A stretch of DNA of 17,665 nt from DAOPXV01 sp035352535. Lineage in GTDB: Bacteria > Muiribacteriota > UBA9980. The notes under the pieces are model-generated. The model saw only the letters and a program-made list of their open reading frames with translations. It searched no databases and was not told the origin of the DNA. The translations under genes and the position numbers were made by a program. This document shows, one piece after another, positions 1-5,260 of this stretch; the first letter of the stretch is position 1; each line of letters begins with the position of its first letter. The stretch lies in the NCBI GenBank assembly GCA_964545075.1, contig CAZJFS010000087.1, positions 1 to 17,665 on the forward strand, written 5' to 3'.

Positions 1-655
1 GGCCGTCGGCGAGCGATTCGCGGCAGCCGTAAAGATTGTCGAATTTCGATTTGGTTACCGAGTCGTTTACGTTTATGGCTGGGATCTTCAATTCGCCGCG
101 TTCGTGCATCTGGTAGAGCCTGTGAACGCCGGTCGTGGTCTCTTCCGAGAGGCCGTATATGTCTTTTAACATTTCGGGATATTTCTGGTGAACGATAACG
201 GTGAGGTCTCCGCCGTCGTCGAGGAGCATGTTCGGGCCTTTTCCGCCCGCGAAATGGAGCGTCTGTTCGATGCACCAGTCGTATTCTTCGAGGGATTCGC
301 CTTTCCATGCGAATACGGGGATGCCGGCTTTAGCGATAGCGGCGGCGGCGTGGTCCTGGGTCGAGTAGATGTTGCATGACGACCATCTGACTTCTGCGCC
401 GAGTTTTATAAGCGTTTCGATAAGAACGGCGGTCTGTATCGTCATGTGGATGCAGCCGGCTATGCGGGCGCCTTTCAAAGGCTGGATCTTGGCGTATTTT
501 TCGCGGAGCGACATAAGGCCGGGCATTTCTTTTTCGGCTATCTGCATTTCTTTTCTGCCCCATTCGGCGAGACCGAGGTCTTTAACTTTGTAGGGAAGGA
601 CTTCCATTTTCGGGGCCGGTGTTTTTTTCGTTGATTTTGCCATAGCTGTGCTCAT
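1..655 (-). CDS. ahcY: Adenosylhomocysteinase (S-adenosyl-L-homocysteine hydrolase), N-terminal part, cut by window start
   Basis: This cytosolic enzyme reversibly splits S-adenosylhomocysteine into adenosine and homocysteine, clearing the inhibitory product of SAM-dependent methylation. About 218 codons are visible, roughly the first half of a family of 400-470 residues. Family hallmarks read directly on the minus strand include GLAEWGRKEMQIAEKEMPGL near the N-terminus, then GARIAGCIHMTIQTAVLIETL, SCNIYSTQDHAAAA, LLDDGGDLT, and the active-site stretch NVNDSVTKSKFDNLYGCRES just before the window edge. The NAD-binding Rossmann half lies outside the window. I chose the ATG at 653-655 because an AGGAG sits 6-7 bases upstream; a second ATG at 641-643 has no such site. 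A consensus promoter lies about 80 bases upstream. The gene appears monocistronic at its 5' end. Identification is secure; only the C-terminal half is unseen. Confidence 0.97.
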   Translation of the reverse strand, partial: MSTAMAKSTKKTPAPKMEVLPYKVKDLGLAEWGRKEMQIAEKEMPGLMSLREKYAKIQPLKGARIAGCIHMTIQTAVLIETLIKLGAEVRWSSCNIYSTQDHAAAAIAKAGIPVFAWKGESLEEYDWCIEQTLHFAGGKGPNMLLDDGGDLTVIVHQKYPEMLKDIYGLSEETTTGVHRLYQMHERGELKIPAINVNDSVTKSKFDNLYGCRESLADG

Positions 656-731
656 TTTTAACTCCTTTTGAATTTTATATTAGGTGTTTTTGACTTCATA
701 CTCTGAATCCGCGTTTTTTATTTAGCTGATA

Positions 732-760
732 ATTATAGCATATCGAACAGGAAAAGTCAA
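732..760 (-). promoter_or_regulatory. Sigma-70-type promoter of ahcY
   Basis: Read on the minus strand, a -35 box TTGACT (755-760) is separated by 17 bases from a perfect -10 box TATAAT (732-737). Transcription would start near 725, leaving a leader of about 70 bases before the ahcY ATG. I saw no SAH riboswitch-like structure in that leader. Confidence 0.8.
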
Positions 761-801
761 AAAAACCGCCATTAAAAAGTTGAAAAAATGAAATTATACC
801 T

Positions 802-825
802 TATGTTGACTTATATGTTGACTTA
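802..825. repeat. 12-bp tandem direct repeat (two perfect copies)
   Basis: TATGTTGACTTA occurs twice back to back at 802-813 and 814-825, directly before a tRNA T-arm-like fragment. It lies between the divergent ahcY promoter and the promoter of the exported gene at 1121. Two copies of an AT-rich 12-mer could be a duplication scar or a pair of protein-binding half-sites; nothing here decides between these. Confidence 0.7.
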
Positions 826-827
826 AT

Positions 828-857
828 GGTTGTAGGTTCGAGTCCTACTTTCGATCC
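828..857 (+). other. Isolated tRNA 3'-end (T-arm) fragment, not a complete tRNA
   Basis: Positions 832-848 form a textbook T-arm: stem GTAGG (832-836), seven-base loop TTCGAGT (837-843), and stem CCTAC (844-848). TTTCGATCC follows where the 3' acceptor strand would lie. No D-arm, anticodon arm or 5' acceptor strand precedes it; the 12-bp tandem repeat occupies that place. Such 3' tRNA pieces are what integrative elements leave at attachment sites, so this may be an att remnant. I see no integrase in the window. A chance T-arm match is possible but less likely given the exact GGTTCGAGTCC core. Confidence 0.45.
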
Positions 858-979
858 GGCTTTATTTTACGATATGCAATTATGAAATTATCCTGACGGT
901 TGCGCCGTTCAAACGGTCGGCTTTTGCCCTGACGCGCGGATAAAGCGCCGCCATTTTTCTTTTTTTATGGTGACAAGTC

Positions 980-1008
980 TTGACAGGAGATATTCGGGGT
1001 TGTATAAT
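980..1008 (+). promoter_or_regulatory. Consensus promoter of the exported tyrosine-rich repeat gene
   Basis: TTGACA (980-985), a 17-base spacer and TATAAT (1003-1008) make a perfect sigma-70 promoter. Predicted initiation near 1015 gives a leader of about 105 bases before the GTG at 1121. The remainder of 656-1120 holds the ahcY promoter, the 12-bp repeats and the tRNA fragment; I see no gene in it. Confidence 0.85.
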
Positions 1009-1120
1009 TTATTTACATTGACAAAAAACGGACATGAATTACGGGATAACGCTTGAAAATATATGCTGAAACGGTTGTTTAGAAAATAATTTTTTTATAA
1101 ACGAAGTTAAGGAGAAATTT

Positions 1121-2295
1121 GTGAATTTTAAAAGATCATCTTATCTCAGACTCGCTGTTTTAGTATTGTCTTTCTTACTGGTAGCCTCTTTTTACTCGGT
1201 GAGTTTCGCCCAGCTTTTCGGAACGAACCTCGAAAAGGGCGACAAGAACTTTTCAAAGGGCGCTTATACAAAAGCTTATGATTTTTACAATAAAGCGGCC
1301 GTAGATTACCAGGGCCGCATCGGAAAAGTTTATTCGAACCCTGAAACGGCAAAGGCCGATGCGGCTAAACTCGCCGAAGCGTATTATAAGACCGGCCTTA
1401 CCATAAAAAACTCAGGCCTAAAGATCCCGCCGCTAAAGCAATGTTCGAAAAAGCGGCAAGAACTTCCCGCGAAATAACCCAGAGTTACTACGTAAAGGAA
1501 GAGATCCAGGTTCCCGCGGGTTACGTTCAGCGCTGGATCCCCGCTACGACGAAACAGGTTTACGTTGACGGAAAATACGAGGATGTATATAAAGAAGGCG
1601 GCACGAAACAGGTTTACGTTGAAGGTTATTATAAAACGCAGCAGGTCCTCGTTGACGATTACAAAGAAGTATGGGTGGATCCTTACTACAAACAGGACGG
1701 AACGCACGTAAGCGGCTACTACAGAAAAGTAAAAACGGGCAGTCACTATGAAAATAAACAGACCTACGTCGACGGTTACTACAGGACCGAACAGCTTCCC
1801 GGCCACTATGAAAAAGTATGGAAAGACGGATATTATCAGAGCGTAGTCGTTGACGCTCATTACGAACAGGTTTTTGAACCCGCTCACATCGAATACAAAG
1901 ACGTTTACAAAGAGAAAAAAGTCGTGATACCTGTTACCAGCTCATACGCGCCCCTCGCGAAATCGCAGCTTCCCAAGGCTGTTCCGTCGCCCGTTACCCC
2001 GAAACCTGTCGTGACCGCGAAACCCGCCGCTACTACTGCGGCGGCGTCATCAACGGCCTCAAGAGCGCCCGAAGCGGTCGAGGCTGAAACAACAACGGCT
2101 ACTCCTACCCCCGCCGCCGCTCAGGCGTCAGCGGCTAACGATCCGGCCGTTAAAGCGGCGTACGATCGCATGAATCAGGCTTATCAGGAATTCGTCGCCG
2201 CCGGAATGCCGACCGCGGGTCCCGTTTACAGCAAGTACACGGCAGCTCTCGAAATATATAAACTGGCTCTCGAAGCCGCCGCTAAGAACAGGTAA
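1121..2295 (+). CDS. Exported tyrosine-rich YY-repeat protein, interrupted by a frameshift near 1405-1420
   Basis: I do not recognise a named family. Translation from the GTG at 1121 (AGGAG at 1109-1113) gives a Sec signal peptide (hydrophobic residues about 10-30, ending SVSFAQ) and a TPR-like helical stretch (GDKNFSKGAYTKAYDFYNKA). This frame ends at 1475-1477. The natural continuation is in the -1 frame, open from 1390 to the TAA at 2293-2295. Joining them at 1417 gives ...NSGPKDPAAKAMFEKAARTSREI and about 391 residues. The second part carries some ten short repeats rich in Tyr (YVDGYY, VWVDPYY, VSGYYRKV), then an Ala/Pro/Thr linker and a C-terminal helical segment. At DNA level, ACGAAACAGGTTTACGTTGA recurs at 1549 and 1603, 54 bp apart, showing recent repeat duplication. 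The frameshift may be a lost C in GGCC(C)T, a real lesion, or programmed slippage. Likely envelope or surface located. Confidence 0.75.
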
Positions 2296-2445
2296 TCTAT
2301 GCGCGGCCACCGCGCCAGTCTTTCAAAAGGAGAGTCGGCGGGTAAGACGGGTAAAGAGAATGGGTTCAAGTTTGATGAAGAACTTGAAAAGCAAAGTTAA
2401 AATAATGTAATAAAACCACAAATAAAAAAATAAGGGGGCAAGATC
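2296..2445. other. 150-bp intergenic stretch with a GC-rich hairpin
   Basis: GCGCGG (2301-2306) pairs with CCGCGC (2310-2315) around a three-base loop, six bases after the upstream stop codon. No T-tract follows, so this is not a standard intrinsic terminator; it could protect or attenuate a transcript running into the next gene. A weak promoter-like pair, TTGAAA (2384-2389) and TAATAA (2408-2413), has an 18-base spacer. The downstream gene may therefore be co-transcribed with the upstream one or have its own weak promoter. Confidence 0.4.
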
Positions 2446-3819
2446 TTGAACAACTTATTGAAAAAAACCATGGCGGTAGTCGCCGGAGCCGCTCTCGCGG
2501 TTTCATTTACCTCGGCTTCAAACGCCGCTGACGACGTCAAGTCGAAATTGTCCATAAACATCGACCAGACGAACGTTTCCAAACACTTCGATCCCGCTCA
2601 TATGGGACATTCGCACCAGTGCGCGAACTGCAAAAAAACTTACAACCAGGCCGGGGACAACGGCCAATATTCACAGGGCAGCAATGTCTGCCCGTATTGC
2701 GGATTCGCCAACCAGGTTCCGCCATCGCCGGTAAATCCGACGCCGTATCCGCCAACGCCGAACCCTTACAATCCGCCTCAGCCGCCAACGCCAAACCCAT
2801 ATCCGCCGACCCCGACGCCGAATCCATACCCGCCGTCGCCTAACTACGGCGAGAACGTGGACAACCTTATACAACTGTGGAAACGCGCTTCCGACTATCG
2901 TTCGGCCGACAATATAATAGTGGCCGGCGCGAATAACGTATATTCGATGTCGGGCCTTTGCAGGCTCGCCGTCACGGCATACTACAAGGACAGCGTGAAC
3001 TCGATACTCAGCCAGTTCAACCGTCCGAACGTGGCCTGCGATCTCACGCCGGAAGAAGTTATAATGTACTGGAACAAAGCCGGAAATTATGAAACGGCTG
3101 ACGCTCTCGCTCTTGCCGCGGCTAAGCACTTCGGCTCGGTAAAAGCCATGCTCAGAATATCCGTCGCTTTCTATTATAAAAACACGTACACGAACCTTCT
3201 CAATTTCGTCGACGCTTCATACGGAAGACTCATGGATCCGCCGTCGGTCGCCGACCTTAAATTTTACTGGAACAAAGCCGGCAATTATGAACTCGCCGAC
3301 AGAATACTGCTTTCGGGCGCCCGCTATTTAAGAAGCATAAGCGAACTGGCTGAAGCGGCTAATATCGCATACTACCAGAATACGAAGCGCGCCATCGAAG
3401 CTATGTATTCTCAGGTCGCTCCGAATCCGTATCCGAACCAGAATCCCAACTATCCTCCTTATAACAGAGCTTTTGAACAGCCTCTCTTAGACGACGTCGC
3501 CTCGGCGAAAACCGCTAAGACGGCTAAGTCCGCTAAAAAACAGTTCGCGACCGGCATGGAAATATCGGCCGAAGCGAAAGAAGGCCTCGTACAGGCGGCT
3601 GCCGAGCTCGCTAATCAGAATACCGCGATCGATCTTACGAGCGAAGACATAAAAGATCTCAACCTTGAAAAAATAAGGACATTTGCTGAAAAATCGGCCG
3701 CCGGCGCTTTCAAACAGTCAGATTTCCTTAAATTCACGAAAGACAGCTTGAAAAAAAGGCTCAAGGATGAAGCTATGAATAATCCTCAGGCGCTTGAACT
3801 TTTAAACTCAATAAAATAA
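2446..3819 (+). CDS. Exported zinc-ribbon / proline-rich / helical-repeat protein
   Basis: Function unknown; 457 residues. The TTG start at 2446 is favoured over the ATG at 2470 because GGGGG precedes it by seven bases and because it supplies the basic N-region (MNNLLKKT) of a signal peptide cleaved around SNA-ADD (residue 27). Residues 46-90 form a module: KHFDPAHMGHSHQ, then CANC (C59, C62) and, 19 residues later, CPYC (C82, C85), typical zinc-ribbon spacing. H47, H52, H55 and H57 crowd just before it. Residues 92-133 are a Pro/Asn/Tyr tether. Three helical repeats of about 64-66 residues follow, anchored at W145, W209 and W275 (WNKAGNYETAD-like). A second short Pro/Asn/Tyr segment (about 325-340) and a Lys/Ala-rich C-terminal helical region complete it. 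The module is shared with the proteins at 8270 and, degenerate, at 6477. Likely periplasmic or cell-surface. Confidence 0.85.
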   Translation: MNNLLKKTMAVVAGAALAVSFTSASNAADDVKSKLSINIDQTNVSKHFDPAHMGHSHQCANCKKTYNQAGDNGQYSQGSNVCPYCGFANQVPPSPVNPTPYPPTPNPYNPPQPPTPNPYPPTPTPNPYPPSPNYGENVDNLIQLWKRASDYRSADNIIVAGANNVYSMSGLCRLAVTAYYKDSVNSILSQFNRPNVACDLTPEEVIMYWNKAGNYETADALALAAAKHFGSVKAMLRISVAFYYKNTYTNLLNFVDASYGRLMDPPSVADLKFYWNKAGNYELADRILLSGARYLRSISELAEAANIAYYQNTKRAIEAMYSQVAPNPYPNQNPNYPPYNRAFEQPLLDDVASAKTAKTAKSAKKQFATGMEISAEAKEGLVQAAAELANQNTAIDLTSEDIKDLNLEKIRTFAEKSAAGAFKQSDFLKFTKDSLKKRLKDEAMNNPQALELLNSIK

Positions 3820-3887
3820 CGCGTGAGAGATCCGGAACGGTATGCTTGTTCTATTGTTTTGTGATCGAAACGAAAGGTTAATAAAAA

Positions 3888-3920
3888 ACGGCTCCGCCTT
3901 CATTTGACGGGGCCGTTTTT
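3888..3920 (+). terminator. Intrinsic terminator after the zinc-ribbon gene
   Basis: ACGGCTCCG (3888-3896) pairs with CGGGGCCGT (3908-3916), nine pairs including one G-T, around an 11-base loop, and is followed by TTTTT (3916-3920). An A-tract on the 5' side could let it work in both directions. Confidence 0.85.
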
Positions 3921-3925
3921 GCATA

Positions 3926-3971
3926 AAAAGCGGCATTTTTTGTCGAGCTTTTATACCTTATATGATATAAT
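3926..3971 (+). repeat. Dispersed palindrome-containing repeat, copy A
   Basis: The unit starts AAAAGCGGCATTTTTT, continues GTCGAGCTTTTATACC and ends in the 13-bp palindrome TTATATGATATAA (3958-3970, central G) followed by T. Copy B at 4477-4523 is nearly identical over its whole length; copy C at 4736-4778 has the same two blocks in reversed order. Copy A lies about 155 bp upstream of the small Xre-type gene, so the palindrome may be its operator and the terminal TATAAT a -10 box, although I find no good -35 box at 17 bp. Confidence 0.7.
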
Positions 3972-4125
3972 TGGAAAACATTGTTGTTGAAAGGTTTTCA
4001 CTAGCGGTTTATACGCGCGTTTTTTGCGGCGTTGGAACCCTGGGTGTTGTAAGTGTTGGTGAAGTTGACGAGTTATATTTGATAATATGTTTTTAATGGT
4101 ATTTATGAAGCTGGAGTGGTCTATT

Positions 4126-4380
4126 ATGAAAAATAGAAGAACAAATTATTTGTCTGATGTTTATCCGGGCGATGATGAATATCTGAGAATGCCGGTTGCC
4201 TTTGAAGTTAAGTCGGTCAGGGATGAGGCGGGTTTGACGCAAAAGGAGTTCGCGGCGAAAATAGGCACTTCGCAAAGTGCAGTCGCGCGTATAGAAAAAG
4301 GTCGGCAGAATGTTGGGATAGATCTTTTGTTAAAAATCGCAGATGTATTCGGGAAAAAGCTTCAAATTTATTTTAATTGA
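4126..4380 (+). CDS. Small Xre-family helix-turn-helix regulator, orphan HigA-like antitoxin type
   Basis: An 84-residue DNA-binding protein. The ATG at 4126 is preceded by GGAG (4113-4116) at nine bases; the in-frame ATG at 4087 lacks an evident ribosome site. The C-terminal two thirds are a classic Xre domain: VRDEAGLTQKEFAAKIGTSQ, then SAVARIEKGRQNVGIDLLLKIADVFGK split over the recognition helix and the closing helices. The short acidic N-terminal extension before it (YLSDVYPGDDEYLRMPVAFE) resembles HigA-type antitoxins. No RelE/HigB-type toxin ORF lies in the about 300 bases upstream or in the about 880 bases downstream, so if it derives from a toxin-antitoxin pair it is now an orphan. 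Palindromic repeats flank it on both sides, suggesting autorepression. The surrounding DNA is AT-richer and more repetitive than its neighbours, consistent with acquisition by transfer. Confidence 0.8.
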   Translation: MKNRRTNYLSDVYPGDDEYLRMPVAFEVKSVRDEAGLTQKEFAAKIGTSQSAVARIEKGRQNVGIDLLLKIADVFGKKLQIYFN

Positions 4381-4476
4381 AATTTGGATATAGGGCGTGG
4401 CGGCGGGAAAATTTTTGCGAAAGGTTATTTGGTAATTGTTTTAAGGCTATTCCGTATATGGTGTTATTTTGGGCTG

Positions 4477-4523
4477 AAAAGCGGCATTTTTCCGTCGAGT
4501 TTTTATACCTTATATGATATAAT
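4477..4523 (+). repeat. Dispersed palindrome-containing repeat, copy B
   Basis: This copy matches copy A (3926-3971) from AAAAGCGGCATTTTT through TTATATGATATAAT with only a few differences. Similarity continues weakly downstream (GAAAGGTTTTCA after copy A, GAAAGGGGTTTCA after copy B). Another fragment at about 4593-4621 (GAAAATTGTTGTGATGGAAGG) echoes the same downstream segment. Confidence 0.7.
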
Positions 4524-4552
4524 CGAAAAAGCTCGTCATGAAAGGGGTTTCA

Positions 4553-4696
4553 ATGATCGAAGTGGAGCGTGCGGCGGGGCTTTTGAATGCTGCTGAAAAT
4601 TGTTGTGATGGAAGGTTTTTCAGGGTCTCGGGTTGGGCGCGCTGGCACTTTTTGGCGTCGTTAAACCATTGCGGCTGGAGAGTTTTTGCGGGTTGA
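4553..4696 (+). CDS. Possible 47-residue small ORF downstream of repeat copy B
   Basis: ATG at 4553 follows AAAGGGG (4541-4547) at five bases and reads open to TGA at 4694-4696. The peptide begins MIEVERAAGLLNAAENCC and is rich in Trp, Cys and His. No family is recognised and nothing beyond the ribosome site supports coding. It may be the remnant of a gene whose promoter region is repeat copy B, or a chance ORF. Confidence 0.2.
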   Translation: MIEVERAAGLLNAAENCCDGRFFRVSGWARWHFLASLNHCGWRVFAG

Positions 4697-4735
4697 AAGG
4701 ATGCGTGTGGCGGGGTGTTTCATCGACGATAGGTC

Positions 4736-4778
4736 ATACCTTATATGATATATTTTGAACGTTGAAAAGCGGCATTTT
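4736..4778 (+). repeat. Dispersed palindrome-containing repeat, copy C, blocks in reversed order
   Basis: ATACCTTATATGATATA (4736-4752) comes first and AAAAGCGGCATTTT (4765-4778) second, the opposite order to copies A and B. Looser echoes follow (CCTTTATACGATATTT near 4795 and CCTTAAATGATAA near 4820). The order suggests a head-to-tail array of units from which the middle has been lost. Confidence 0.55.
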
Positions 4779-4940
4779 ACCGTTAAAAAAAGTCCTTTAT
4801 ACGATATTTCGCGAAAGCGCCTTAAATGATAACTTGTAATGGGGATTTTTTTTGATTTTAAAGATTGTAAGCTGTTGAAGATATGCCCGGCTAAGTCATG
4901 TCGGATTTGGTTTGTGATTGCAGGGATTGAAAATTAAGTT

Positions 4941-5000
4941 ATGACAAGGTAAATCAAGGTAAATCAAGGTAAATCAAGGTAAATCAAGGTAAATCAAGGT
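4941..5000. repeat. 10-bp tandem repeat array
   Basis: AAATCAAGGT is present in five perfect consecutive copies (4951-5000), preceded by one degenerate copy ATGACAAGGT (4941-4950). There are no spacers, so this is a simple tandem array likely to vary in copy number by slippage. A 10-bp period places every copy on the same face of the helix, which could matter if a protein binds it. Confidence 0.9.
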
Positions 5001-5060
5001 ATCATTGCGTGGGATATAACCCGGAAAGTACAATCCATGTGAAGTGCGGTATTCCTTGTT

Positions 5061-5221
5061 AGTGACGTTAAAATTAGATGTTTGTAGTTAGTAATTAATT
5101 AGTGGCGTTAAAATTAGGTGTTTGCAGTTAATAATTAATTAGTGGCGTTAAAATTAGATGTTTGCAGTTAATAATTAATTAGTGGCGTTAAAATTAGATG
5201 ATTTGCAGTTAATAATTAATT
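5061..5221. repeat. 40-bp tandem repeat array (four copies)
   Basis: Units lie at 5061-5100, 5101-5140, 5141-5180 and 5181-5221 (the last has one extra A). Each runs AGTGRCGTTAAAATTAGATG then TTTGCAGTTAATAATTAATT, with a handful of substitutions. A partial fifth unit AGTGACGTTAA (5222-5232) then switches into the reverse complement of the unit's end. There are no spacers. It lies just downstream of the AraC-type gene on the opposite strand. Confidence 0.9.
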
Positions 5222-5244
5222 AGTGACGTTAATTATTAACTGCA
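5204..5244. repeat. Perfect 16-bp inverted repeat closing the 40-bp array
   Basis: TGCAGTTAATAATTAA (5204-5219) and its exact reverse complement TTAATTATTAACTGCA (5229-5244) flank a nine-base loop. On the minus strand this hairpin begins 16 bases past the stop codon of the AraC-type gene, where a terminator is expected, but the stem is AT-rich and no clear T-tract follows on that strand. It may serve as a weak transcription end, or mark the boundary of the array. Confidence 0.75.
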
Positions 5245-5260
5245 TTGCGTTGAAAACCGA

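Larger units (their letters stand above)
4381..5260. other. 880-bp gene-poor, repeat-rich interval between convergent genes
   Basis: No convincing conserved gene lies here. The stretch contains copies B and C of the dispersed palindromic unit, a short ORF with a good ribosome site at 4553, a perfect 10-bp palindrome TTTCGCGAAA (4807-4816), a 10-bp tandem array (4941-5000) and a 40-bp tandem array ending in an inverted repeat (5061-5244). CATTGCGT follows both tandem arrays (5003-5010 and 5243-5250). The pattern resembles a decayed or integration-prone accessory locus. Confidence 0.6.

Noticed and set aside
656..731. SAH or SAM riboswitch ahead of ahcY
   Set aside because: The leader is only about 70 bases, AT-rich, and shows none of the conserved GC-rich pairing of these riboswitches.
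828..857. A complete tRNA gene
   Set aside because: Only the T-arm and a possible 3' acceptor strand are present; no D-arm, anticodon arm or 5' acceptor can be folded upstream.
1384..1887. 167-codon minus-strand ORF opposite the tyrosine-rich repeats
   Set aside because: It is the antisense of the repeats (Tyr codons read as Val/Ile/Phe), with no ribosome site or family match.
2301..2315. Intrinsic terminator after the tyrosine-rich gene
   Set aside because: The six-pair hairpin is strong but is followed by CAGTCTTTC with no T-run, so it is listed only as a hairpin.
2671..3129. 152-codon minus-strand ORF opposite the proline-rich tether
   Set aside because: Low-complexity Arg/Trp/Val product generated by antisense reading of Pro/Tyr codons.
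4126..4380. A complete HigBA-type toxin-antitoxin pair
   Set aside because: Only the antitoxin-like protein is present; no RelE/HigB-like ORF was found on either side.
4384..4596. 70-codon plus-strand ORF after the Xre gene
   Set aside because: It starts three bases after the Xre stop from a non-ATG codon without a ribosome site and runs through repeat copy B.
4941..5244. CRISPR-like repeat arrays
   Set aside because: The 10-bp and 40-bp repeats are contiguous, with no unique spacers, and no cas genes are present.
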